Source: Apilactobacillus kunkeei (GTDB taxonomy: Bacteria > Bacillota > Bacilli > Lactobacillales > Lactobacillaceae). Taken from it: 64,000 nt of DNA. The DNA lies in the NCBI RefSeq assembly GCF_001308195.1, contig NZ_JXDF01000018.1:62001-126000 (forward strand). Reading direction: 5' to 3'. Every line of letters begins with the position of its first letter. Positions within the stretch are counted from its first letter, which is position 1. A program made the translations under genes and the position numbers. Below the pieces are notes generated by a model that was given only the letters and a program-made list of their open reading frames with translations, was not told where the DNA came from and ran no database searches. Shown one piece after another: positions 30,022 through 36,894 of the stretch.

Positions 30022-30053
30022 AAAAAAGACTGAATTTTTCAATTCAGTCTTTT
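30022..30053. terminator. Terminator of the MntR-type gene
   Basis: AAAAGACTGAATT pairs with AATTCAGTCTTTT over four bases; T run on both strands. On the minus strand it closes the DtxR-family gene ahead of the ThrE-like pair. Confidence 0.88.
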
Positions 30054-30055
30054 AA

Positions 30056-30724
30056 TTAATCAGCATTTCTTATAAATACGTAGTGAGAAGCCTTGTAGCT
30101 AATGTCACTTTCTTGATTATCAGTTAGATTTTGGACTGTTACCGGTCCTTCAAATGGTGAATGCTTAATTACCTTAAGCTTGTCGCCAATATCTAATTGA
30201 ATGTCGCCTAAATATGTTAGTAGGTCGTGATTATCGATGAAGCGGTCAACAACAACTGTTTCGCCGTCATCGGCATCATTTAATAGGCGATGGCTATCTT
30301 CTTTATAGTGTCCTGACATGTTTGGAATAACTCCTCCATGTGGACAGTGAGATGGGTTCCCCAATTTTTTGTACATTGCTTCTAGCAATCTACCACTGGT
30401 AGAATGTTCCAACACTTCAGCTTCTTTATCAACATCTGGAAGTGGATATCCTAGTTCGTTTACTAAAAAACTTTCCCAAATACGGTGTTTTCTAACTAGG
30501 ACTTCAGCTAACTTGATTCCGTCGTCAGTTAAGGACACTCCAGAGTATGGTTCGTGTTCAACTAATCCTTCATCTAATAGCTTGTTAACCATTTCAGTAA
30601 CTGATCCTGGTGCAATGTCCAAACTAATGGCAATCCTCTTGTTGGATACCTTTTCTTTGGTTCCACCTAGCTCAAAAATAATTTTTAAATAGTCCTCTTT
30701 TTTTGGGGTCATTTTTATATCCAT
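30056..30724 (-). CDS. mntR: DtxR/MntR-family metal-dependent repressor
   Basis: Winged-helix repressor that senses Mn(II) or Fe(II), about 222 residues. N-terminal HTH with EDYLKIIFELG and SVTEMVNKLLDEGLVEHEPY, metal-site segment with EHSTSGRLLEAMYKKLGNP and SHCPHGGVIP, then a C-terminal FeoA-like SH3 domain. The three-domain length matches SloR/ScaR-type manganese regulators of lactic acid bacteria. No target transporter lies next to it. The start is unclear: ATG 30724 is two bases from AGGAG, ATG 30712 is fourteen bases away; a TTG at 30739 is also in frame. Confidence 0.85.
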   Translation of the reverse strand: MDIKMTPKKEDYLKIIFELGGTKEKVSNKRIAISLDIAPGSVTEMVNKLLDEGLVEHEPYSGVSLTDDGIKLAEVLVRKHRIWESFLVNELGYPLPDVDKEAEVLEHSTSGRLLEAMYKKLGNPSHCPHGGVIPNMSGHYKEDSHRLLNDADDGETVVVDRFIDNHDLLTYLGDIQLDIGDKLKVIKHSPFEGPVTVQNLTDNQESDISYKASHYVFIRNAD

Positions 30725-30824
30725 GTCTCCTAAATTCAAATCTACTAAAGAGTATCTTACAACTTTATATACTATTTTACCATTTTTATTTCTATTTTTC
30801 GGGGAAAATTATATAATTAGGGCG

Positions 30825-30845
30825 AGATATTAAATATTAATATCT
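30825..30845. repeat. Inverted repeat at the promoter of the following gene
   Basis: AGATATT and AATATCT flank seven bases, just after a TATAAT (30812-30817) that probably serves the gene at 30870. It may be an operator, but AT-rich inverted repeats are common by chance. Confidence 0.35.
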
Positions 30846-30869
30846 ACGATACGAAAGTGAGGCGTTTTT

Positions 30870-31214
30870 ATGGGAGAAAAGTTATTCCATTTCGATGAGC
30901 TTAGCGAACAAGCCAAAGTTATTAGTATCAAGTCATTCAGCGAATTTTATGTTCGTTGTTACAGAAGCCAAAACATGGAGATTTTAAGTCAGGTTCCTGA
31001 CCAATCAATGTTATGGCAAATCAATCAGGAGGTCTATCGCAACAAGTTCGAATCTTTAGAACATGCTGCTAAGGACACCATCATTTATTGTAGTCATAGC
31101 TATGCCAAGTTATTGGGCGAATTAGATATGCAATACTTCGCCAATGGTAATAGTGAAATCACTTGGAAAGAGTGGTATGACAGACAATTTGTAGCTGCTC
31201 CTCACGGGGTATAA
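30870..31214 (+). CDS. Small protein of unknown function
   Basis: 114 residues, soluble, no signal peptide. Its N-terminus MGEKLFHFDELSEQAKVIS recalls a family of short phage and plasmid proteins that begin with F-x-FDELSExAK, but I cannot assign it. Rich in aromatic residues near the C-terminus (WKEWYDRQF). ATG with GTGAGG eight bases upstream. Ends before terminator copy 31238-31275 and lies between the MntR-type gene and the HTH cassette. Confidence 0.65.
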   Translation: MGEKLFHFDELSEQAKVISIKSFSEFYVRCYRSQNMEILSQVPDQSMLWQINQEVYRNKFESLEHAAKDTIIYCSHSYAKLLGELDMQYFANGNSEITWKEWYDRQFVAAPHGV

Positions 31215-31237
31215 TTTAAAAGGCCGTTTTTCAAAAC

Positions 31238-31275
31238 AAAAAAGACTCTTTTCGTTTTGAAAAGCGTCTTTTTTT
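31238..31275 (+). terminator. Terminator, left copy of a duplicated hairpin
   Basis: GACTCTTTTC and GAAAAGCGTC pair with one mismatch over GTTTT, between A and T runs. Almost identical to the hairpin at 31950-31988 on the other side of the HTH/membrane-protein pair; the single internal difference breaks one base pair in this copy. Confidence 0.85.
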
Positions 31276-31284
31276 GCATAAAAT

Positions 31285-31302
31285 TGTAAAATAAACTTTA
31301 CA
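31285..31302. promoter_or_regulatory. Operator 1 of the HTH cassette
   Basis: TGTAAAATAAACTTTACA, an imperfect palindrome differing from operator 2 at two central positions. Its right half TTTACA (31297-31302) is the -35 element of the promoter. Centre-to-centre distance to operator 2 is 44 bases, about four helical turns. Confidence 0.6.
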
Positions 31303-31324
31303 TTATTTTTTATTAGTTTATAAT
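31297..31324 (+). promoter_or_regulatory. Promoter of the HTH cassette
   Basis: -35 TTTACA (31297-31302), 16-base spacer, -10 TATAAT (31319-31324). It lies between, and is overlapped by, the two palindromes. Confidence 0.75.
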
Positions 31325-31328
31325 CATT

Positions 31329-31346
31329 TGTAAAGTTAACTTTACA
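31329..31346. promoter_or_regulatory. Operator 2 of the HTH cassette, perfect palindrome
   Basis: TGTAAAGTTAACTTTACA is a perfect 18-base palindrome covering the expected transcription start. With operator 1 it brackets the promoter, the classic arrangement for autorepression by the small HTH protein encoded just downstream. Confidence 0.75.
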
Positions 31347-31368
31347 TGATATATGAAGGAGGAAAATA

Positions 31369-31587
31369 TTGTTAAATAATTTAGAAAAATTGCGCAAAGT
31401 ACGAAAAGTTAATCAATCCGAATTTGCTGAGTATTTAGGTGTTACTAGACAAACTATCAGTTCACTTGAAAACGGTAGATACAATCCATCAATTATTTTA
31501 GCAATTAAAATAGCAAGATATTTTAATGTTGCTGTAGAAGATATATTTATATACACGGAGGAAGATGAAAATCATGAAAAAAAATAA
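31369..31587 (+). CDS. Small XRE-family HTH regulator
   Basis: 72 residues that are almost entirely a helix-turn-helix domain: EFAEYLGVTRQTISSLENGR holds the turn and recognition helix, followed by YNPSIILAIKIARYFNVAVEDIF. This YozG-like class often sits beside a small membrane protein. TTG start with AAGGAGG six bases upstream. Its end overlaps the next gene. It probably binds the two palindromes at 31285-31346 and represses its own operon. The whole cassette is richer in AT than its neighbours. Confidence 0.88.
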   Translation: MLNNLEKLRKVRKVNQSEFAEYLGVTRQTISSLENGRYNPSIILAIKIARYFNVAVEDIFIYTEEDENHEKK

Positions 31588-31951
31588 TAAATCAATTAAC
31601 TATCCAGAAATTATAATTTTTGCCCTTATTTTACTAGGTTTAGTGTTACTATATTTGAAAGTATTCCCCGATTCCATGAAAAATGCAATCATTACAGTTA
31701 CTGGACTATGCATGGTTACTTCACCACTAAGATCAAAGAAACTAGTTGATAATGATGAAAGAAATAATTATATAGACTTAAAATCAAAAGCTTTTGCGTA
31801 TAATCTATCTAATGTAATTTTCGGTGCATTGATTATTATATTTAGCTTCATCCATGCTCCATTCATAATTTTGTTATTTACGCTTATTGGCTTCTTAATT
31901 TTACAAGCCAGTGAATTACTAGCATTTTCTTACTACCATAAAAACAATTAA
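31565..31951 (+). CDS. Small membrane protein paired with the HTH regulator
   Basis: 128 residues with four hydrophobic segments. Between the second and third lies DERNNYIDLKSKAFAYN, resembling the cytoplasmic motif of DUF2178-type proteins. Function unknown. Its start overlaps the HTH gene by 23 bases; ATG 31565 is three bases from GGAGG and ATG 31574 twelve bases, so either is possible. The stop codon runs into terminator copy 31950-31988. Confidence 0.75.
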   Translation: MKIMKKNNKSINYPEIIIFALILLGLVLLYLKVFPDSMKNAIITVTGLCMVTSPLRSKKLVDNDERNNYIDLKSKAFAYNLSNVIFGALIIIFSFIHAPFIILLFTLIGFLILQASELLAFSYYHKNN

Positions 31952-31988
31952 AAAAAGACGCTTTTCGTTTTGAAAAGCGTCTTTTTTT
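31950..31988. terminator. Terminator, right copy of a duplicated hairpin
   Basis: GACGCTTTTC and GAAAAGCGTC pair perfectly over GTTTT, with seven A before and seven T after. Works for the cassette on the plus strand and the cation efflux gene on the minus strand. Near-identical to 31238-31275. Confidence 0.9.
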
Positions 31989-31998
31989 ATTTTATCGA

Positions 31999-32913
31999 TT
32001 AATCAATATCGTTTCTGGAATCGAGATATAAATCCTCTTTCTTCCCGCGTTCCACTTCGGCTTGAAGTGTAACGTGTTCGATGCCGTACTTATCATGTAA
32101 AAGTTTGGCAACCGGATCATAAATCTTTTCGGCCTCAGAAATTAGCATGTCTTGCATGTTAATGTGGGCTGAGAATACGATGCTGTTTTCATCTACCGAC
32201 CAGATGTGAACGTGGTGAACTCCGGTGATTCCTTCAATGTTCATCATATCCTTTTGAATTGCATAGCAATCCACCGTTGGTGAGCCCTGCATCAAAATCT
32301 TAACGGTCTTTTTGATGATTGGGTATGCTTCAGCTGAAATGTATAGTGCCACGATGATGGTGATGATTGGATCGACTAGCACCCAATCGAATAACTTAAT
32401 TAAAATTCCACCTAGGATAACACCAAGTGAAGCTAAAGTATCACTCAATAGATGTAGATATGTAGCTCGAATGTTTAGGTTATGCTTTGAACCACGACTT
32501 AGTAGTAGTGTGGATAACAAATTAGCAACTGTCGAAACCACAGCAACAATTAGCATTAAGTTTCCGTTAATCTGTTCTGGTTTAAATAGTTTTTGCACCC
32601 CTTCGACGATTAAGACAACGGAGATAATCACTAGAAATAGTGAATTTAAAAACGCTGAGATAATCTGAGCTCGCTTGTATCCAAAGGTATTCAATTGATT
32701 TTGGGGTCTTTGACTAATTCGATGCGCATAATAACTACCGACTACTGATGCCGAATCCGCAAAATTGTGAAAAGCATCTGATAATAGTGACAAACTTCCT
32801 GAAAAAACTCCCCCTAAAAACTCAATTAAAGTAATTAATGAGTTTAAGATTGTCACTGTAAAGAAACGACGTTGCGACATGGCGTTAACATCGTTATGTT
32901 CATGTTCGTGCAT
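31999..32913 (-). CDS. Cation diffusion facilitator (CzcD-type metal efflux)
   Basis: Proton-driven exporter of Zn(II), Cd(II), Co(II) or Mn(II). 304 residues, six membrane segments and a C-terminal cytoplasmic metal-binding domain. The metal-site pattern LLSDAFHNFADS is in segment II and LHLLSDTLASLGV in segment V; the N-terminus MHEHEHND is histidine-rich. AGGAGG is seven bases before ATG 32913; a longer frame to 32940 is less likely. Single gene. Confidence 0.9.
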   Translation of the reverse strand: MHEHEHNDVNAMSQRRFFTVTILNSLITLIEFLGGVFSGSLSLLSDAFHNFADSASVVGSYYAHRISQRPQNQLNTFGYKRAQIISAFLNSLFLVIISVVLIVEGVQKLFKPEQINGNLMLIVAVVSTVANLLSTLLLSRGSKHNLNIRATYLHLLSDTLASLGVILGGILIKLFDWVLVDPIITIIVALYISAEAYPIIKKTVKILMQGSPTVDCYAIQKDMMNIEGITGVHHVHIWSVDENSIVFSAHINMQDMLISEAEKIYDPVAKLLHDKYGIEHVTLQAEVERGKKEDLYLDSRNDID

Positions 32914-32960
32914 GATGACACCTCCTCTGTTCAATTTCATTATACCTTTTGTCTGAAAAC

Positions 32961-32988
32961 AAAAAAAGCTGATTTAAAAAAATCAGCT
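32961..32988 (-). terminator. Terminator of the acetyltransferase gene
   Basis: Minus strand AGCTGATT pairs with AATCAGCT over a short T-rich loop, followed by seven T. The stem touches the stop codon. Confidence 0.85.
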
Positions 32989-33530
32989 TAGGCAATTAAC
33001 ATTGGTTGTTTAATTACTCTTTCGTATGCGTAGTTCATTACGACGTTTGATGGATCTGTTGCAGAGATTGGAACTACTCTGCCGGTTTCTACAAAGCCAG
33101 CTTTCTTGATGACATGTTGCATGCCCAAGTTAAGTGGGTTTGTGTCAATACGAACACTTTGAACGTTGTCCATTTTTTCCACTGCATTGAAGATGCCTTC
33201 AAATAACTTTTGAGCCAATCCTCTGCCGTGGTGTCTGTTGGAAACTGCAACGCGGTGAATTGATAGGTAAGGGCCGTCAGTCAACCATTGACCATCAAGA
33301 TTTTCGTAACTAGTGTCTAGTCCGTCAATCACGGCAGCTGTGCCTAAGATTTCACCATCTTCTTCAAGTACAACAGTCCATCCGTTTACGATGTCGTTCA
33401 TTAATGATTCTGCATTTGGGTAGCCTGTTTGCCATTGGTTCACACCCTGTTTGGCAAGCAATTCCTTCCCTTCGAAAATAATTTGTTCAATTGCGTTAAA
33501 ATCTTCGATTTGTGCTCTTCTCATTAACAT
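32988..33530 (-). CDS. GNAT-family N-acetyltransferase
   Basis: 180 residues. Acetyl-CoA site: IHRVAVSNRHHGRGLAQKLF, with the R/Q-x-x-G-x-G/A loop RHHGRG; C-terminal GMQHVIKKAGFVETG. The substrate is unknown. ATG 33530 has a GGGGGG ribosome-binding site eight bases upstream. Confidence 0.85.
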   Translation of the reverse strand: MLMRRAQIEDFNAIEQIIFEGKELLAKQGVNQWQTGYPNAESLMNDIVNGWTVVLEEDGEILGTAAVIDGLDTSYENLDGQWLTDGPYLSIHRVAVSNRHHGRGLAQKLFEGIFNAVEKMDNVQSVRIDTNPLNLGMQHVIKKAGFVETGRVVPISATDPSNVVMNYAYERVIKQPMLIA

Positions 33531-33628
33531 GATCTAAGCCCCCCTTTTTGTGTTTGATTTAAATATTTAGCATTTTAGCGACTAGAAAATATTACCACCA
33601 TTTTTCCAAAAAGCAAAGACTTTTTTAC

Positions 33629-33667
33629 AAAAAAATGGACTTTTATAAAAACTCTCATAAAGCCCAT
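33629..33667 (-). terminator. Terminator of the rluA operon
   Basis: Minus strand ATGGGCTTTAT can pair with ATAAAAGTCCAT (one G-U, one bulge) over a T-rich loop, followed by seven T. The stretch 33531-33705 otherwise holds the upstream region of the acetyltransferase gene and no gene. Confidence 0.7.
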
Positions 33668-33705
33668 CATGACGCACCTTGAGAACACGTTAAAAATGAA
33701 AGATT

Positions 33706-34104
33706 TTAGTCCTCAATCATTCGCCAATTTCCTTCAGCTGCTTTGGAAATTTGGTTTAAGAAATGAAGAACTGAGGCCGCTCTTTTTTCATCATGTTCGT
33801 TTAAAATATTAAGTCCCTTTCCAGAAACCATTGGTTCTCCTAATGAGAAGTTACCATCTTGTAGACTACCTTCTGAGAACGCTACGACTGTTTCACCACT
33901 TTCGATTTCAGTGATGATGAAGAACATTGAGAAGTCATCGTCTTCCTTCATGTATGCAGGCATTGCCCAGATGTTGTCGGCAATTTCTTGCATTTCTTGA
34001 TCCATGAATTTGTAGTACTTGTGATTGTCTTGTGTAACTGGTGTTTCTAGCACAAACATCATCTTGTTGAAGACGTCTGCACCTAATTGAATGTTATCTT
34101 CCAT
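33706..34104 (-). CDS. Conserved small protein of unknown function
   Basis: 132 residues, acidic, soluble, with no signal peptide or membrane segment; I do not recognise the family. Alternating hydrophobic stretches such as DFSMFFIITEIESGETVVAF suggest a compact alpha/beta fold. Its ATG overlaps the stop of the DUF1003 gene (TAATG), and that gene overlaps the pseudouridine synthase gene, so it is the third gene of one operon. Confidence 0.7.
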   Translation of the reverse strand: MEDNIQLGADVFNKMMFVLETPVTQDNHKYYKFMDQEMQEIADNIWAMPAYMKEDDDFSMFFIITEIESGETVVAFSEGSLQDGNFSLGEPMVSGKGLNILNEHDEKRAASVLHFLNQISKAAEGNWRMIED

Positions 34105-34865
34105 TATTGATTCTCCTGTTGTTTTAGTTTTTCTTTTAATTTAGTGTTTTCGTCACGCAACTTGGCTAGCTCACTTCTAACTTCACCTAGGATTTGTAAT
34201 TGTAGTTTTTCAACTTCCAAATCATGAGGCAATTGGTTTTGAGTTAAGTGATCTAGCTTAGCGTGAATAATTCTTAGTTCATGTTCTGACTTTAAGTTAA
34301 CATGAAAATCATTTTCTGAGTGCAAACGGTCACGTTCAGCGGCACGGTTTTGACTCATCATGATGATTGGTGCTTGAATTGCTGAGAAACAACTCAAGAA
34401 TAAGTTCAATAGAATGTATGGATATGGATCAAAGTGGACACCGAAGAGTGCCAAACCATTAATGACCATCCAAATAATCAAAATGACGATAAAGATGAAG
34501 ATAAAGGTCCAACTACCACCAAATCTAGCGACCGCATCGGAAATCTTTTGACCAAAGGTTAGGCTTTGTTGTAAGGCTTCGTTAACATCTCTGATTTCAT
34601 AGTTATCGCTTTGGAGTGCCTTGGTTAGTTTACGATTAATCTTTTGACTTTGTTTTAAGTCAGCGTTGATTAATGAGTCCACCCTAGACATTCGATACTT
34701 CAATAGATGGTGAGAACAGATAAAACTGGTGACCTTAGCTCCTGGATAATCAGACTTGACCGCATTGGAAATCGGTTGAGCCAAGTCTCCTAGGTAGAAA
34801 CCTTCATCAGAATATAGTTGTGCATCATCGACAATACAATGTACTAATTTGGCTTTTTCAGTCAT
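34104..34865 (-). CDS. DUF1003 membrane protein
   Basis: 253 residues. Cytoplasmic N-terminal part, then the DUF1003 core: FGGSWTFIFIFIVILIIWMV, HFDPYPYILLNLFLSC and IQAPIIMMSQNRAAERDR, i.e. two membrane segments with the typical polar ends, followed by a C-terminal coiled coil (about 195-250, rich in Leu/Glu/Lys). Function unknown; distant family members have been linked to magnesium/cyclic-nucleotide-regulated processes, which is not evidence here. GGAGG six bases before ATG. Overlaps both neighbours. Confidence 0.85.
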   Translation of the reverse strand: MTEKAKLVHCIVDDAQLYSDEGFYLGDLAQPISNAVKSDYPGAKVTSFICSHHLLKYRMSRVDSLINADLKQSQKINRKLTKALQSDNYEIRDVNEALQQSLTFGQKISDAVARFGGSWTFIFIFIVILIIWMVINGLALFGVHFDPYPYILLNLFLSCFSAIQAPIIMMSQNRAAERDRLHSENDFHVNLKSEHELRIIHAKLDHLTQNQLPHDLEVEKLQLQILGEVRSELAKLRDENTKLKEKLKQQENQ

Positions 34866-35748
34866 TATGATCCTCCTTCACCACAGATTTCATATCCGCT
34901 GGTAATTCAATTTCAAAAGTACGAACTTGATTTGCTAATTCATCATTAAACTGTAAGTAGTAAGCGTGAAGTGCTTGGCGGTCAATGCCCCTATCAAGTG
35001 GGCCTTGGTATAATTCATCCCCCAATAGTGGATGCCCTAGTGATGTCATGTGAACTCTGATTTGATGAGTTCGACCAGTGTGGAGTTTCAAACGCACTAA
35101 TGTGGCATCATCAAATTCTTCGACCTTCCAGTATTCGGTCTTGGCCTTTTGACCGTCTTCGATAACCTCTCTTCTAAAGTTGTCACCGACACGACCGATT
35201 GGTTTATCAATCATCCCGTGATCATCTAAACCGGTACCGTCCACAACGGCATAGTACATCTTATCAATCTTGTGTTGGGCCACCTGTTGGTTAGCTAGAC
35301 TATTGGCCAAACGGTTCTTGGCGACCAAGACAATCCCGGATGTAAAACGATCCAATCGCGTGATTAGGTGCGGTCTCAAATCGGTACTACCCTGTTTTTT
35401 CAAATAGCCCTTAATGCGGTTGACCAACGTATCGACACGATTAGATGGTCCTGGTACACTGGTTAGACCAGCTGGTTTGTTCACCACCAGCCAATTATCA
35501 TCTTCATAGATGACATCGATTGCTTCATCGCTGAATGCAACCTCATCATCACTTGTTTCCGGTGGAAAGATTACCGTCACTTCATCGCCCACGGCAAGCT
35601 TATAATCCAAGCCAACTGCGTTACCATTCACTAGAATTGTCCCAGTTGATTTAACATCATTATACATCCGATGAGAGACGCCATGGGCACCTAAGAACTT
35701 CTTGATACCAGCATTTTGTTCATCTTGATTTTGCCATGTGAATTGCAC
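34858..35748 (-). CDS. RluA-family pseudouridine synthase
   Basis: Isomerises specific uridines in rRNA or tRNA. 296 residues: an N-terminal S4-like RNA-binding region, then the catalytic domain with HLITRLDRFTSGIVLVAK, where the aspartate of RLDRxTSG is the nucleophile, and the RLKLHTGRTHQIRVHM segment. GTG start with GGAGG eight bases upstream. First gene of an operon with the DUF1003 gene (8-base overlap). Target uridine cannot be told. Confidence 0.92.
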   Translation of the reverse strand: MQFTWQNQDEQNAGIKKFLGAHGVSHRMYNDVKSTGTILVNGNAVGLDYKLAVGDEVTVIFPPETSDDEVAFSDEAIDVIYEDDNWLVVNKPAGLTSVPGPSNRVDTLVNRIKGYLKKQGSTDLRPHLITRLDRFTSGIVLVAKNRLANSLANQQVAQHKIDKMYYAVVDGTGLDDHGMIDKPIGRVGDNFRREVIEDGQKAKTEYWKVEEFDDATLVRLKLHTGRTHQIRVHMTSLGHPLLGDELYQGPLDRGIDRQALHAYYLQFNDELANQVRTFEIELPADMKSVVKEDHND

Positions 35749-35845
35749 AATAATTTCCTCCGAGTTGTATTAATTACCATGTATGTTATATTAACATACT
35801 AGAAAAGCAAACTCATATTATTAATGGAAAGAAGATACATATCAT

Positions 35846-36478
35846 ATGTTAGATTATAGTGAACAAAATAATTGGGAGAATGACTTTGGTAACCGCCAAT
35901 CACCAATTATGCTATCAACTCATGACAGTCAACATTTTGCTGATTATCTGCCAATTCATGCCAATGAGTTCTACCAATTAAATACAGAAATCGATGACCA
36001 CACTACCATTCGTTTGACAGGAATGGGCTATGCCACCATCTTTAATCGTGACTTTAAGTTCAAACAGGTGCACTTTCACGCCCCAGCAGAACATATCGTC
36101 GACGGTAAGGTTAATCCGATTGAAATTCATCTTGTTCATGAAAATGAAATCGGTCAAACCGTTGTGGTGGCAGTATTTCCTACCTTAGGCAATGCCAATT
36201 CTGAGTTACAAGATATCATCAATAACTTTGAAGAAGGCAATCGCCACAGTGTATCATTAAAACTAACCAACTGGATTTCCAGTCTATCTACAGGTTTTCA
36301 CTACCAAGGATCACTAACCACACCACCTTTAACCGAAGGGATTGAATGGTTAGTCATCGATAATTCCAAACTAACGGTGAGTCCAAAGCAAGTCGATTGG
36401 TTCATCGCTCAATTTGGTAAAAACAATCGTGATTGCCAACCACTAAACGAAAGAAACGTTCAATATTACAACAAATAA
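35846..36478 (+). CDS. Alpha-class carbonic anhydrase
   Basis: Zinc enzyme for CO2/bicarbonate interconversion, 210 residues. Zinc histidines are in QVHFHAPAEH and IEIHLVHE; the threonine gate segment is YQGSLTTPPLTEGIEW and NWxxxFGNRQSPI-like start is kept (NNWENDFGNRQSPIML). Alpha-type enzymes of bacteria are usually exported, but this one has no signal peptide, so it should be cytoplasmic and may supply bicarbonate to carboxylations. Weak ribosome-binding site. Single gene. Confidence 0.92.
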   Translation: MLDYSEQNNWENDFGNRQSPIMLSTHDSQHFADYLPIHANEFYQLNTEIDDHTTIRLTGMGYATIFNRDFKFKQVHFHAPAEHIVDGKVNPIEIHLVHENEIGQTVVVAVFPTLGNANSELQDIINNFEEGNRHSVSLKLTNWISSLSTGFHYQGSLTTPPLTEGIEWLVIDNSKLTVSPKQVDWFIAQFGKNNRDCQPLNERNVQYYNK

Positions 36479-36507
36479 AAAGAAGCCGTAAATGCGGCTT
36501 CTTTTTT
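36477..36507. terminator. Bidirectional terminator
   Basis: AAAAAGAAGCCG pairs with CGGCTTCTTTTT over six bases; between the converging carbonic anhydrase gene and the 118-residue gene. Confidence 0.92.
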
Positions 36508-36862
36508 AGATTTCATCAATTTCACGTAGTAGCTTTTTGATTTGACCCTTTTGTTCAGCGCTTGGTTTACCATCACTGATGTTTAAGATATCTAGGATCT
36601 GTTGACCATCATTAATGACGTCTTCTGTCTTAGAATTCATGTTCTTTAGATAAGCGGTCATTAGGATGGTTTGTAAATGTTCCATCGCATCATCGTCGCC
36701 GTTCATCGCACGTTTTCCCATACGATGAATCAACATCTTAACGTTGCGTAACTTACGCTTATTTTCAACGTGTTGGTTGTAGTAAGGAAGAAATAATGCG
36801 ACTACGACTGAAGATGCTTCGGCAATCGCTGCGACCCATTCTGCAATTTCTCCACTGTGCAT
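36506..36862 (-). CDS. Small protein with one membrane segment, unknown function
   Basis: 118 residues: an N-terminal hydrophobic stretch (AEWVAAIAEASSVVVALFLP, about 7-26), then a basic segment with NKRKLRNVKMLIHRMGKR and an acidic helical remainder. Likely a single-pass membrane protein with the body in the cytoplasm. ATG with AAGGAGG upstream. Family not recognised. Lies 32 bases after the flavoprotein gene stop on the complementary map but has its own start signals. Confidence 0.65.
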   Translation of the reverse strand: MHSGEIAEWVAAIAEASSVVVALFLPYYNQHVENKRKLRNVKMLIHRMGKRAMNGDDDAMEHLQTILMTAYLKNMNSKTEDVINDGQQILDILNISDGKPSAEQKGQIKKLLREIDEI

Positions 36863-36894
36863 ATGTAAACCTCCTTTATTTATTTGTATCTATA

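Noticed and set aside
29962-30042. N-terminal extension of the ThrE-like protein rich in isoleucine
   Set aside because: It reads through a terminator hairpin; GGAGGTGA is placed for the TTG at 29961.
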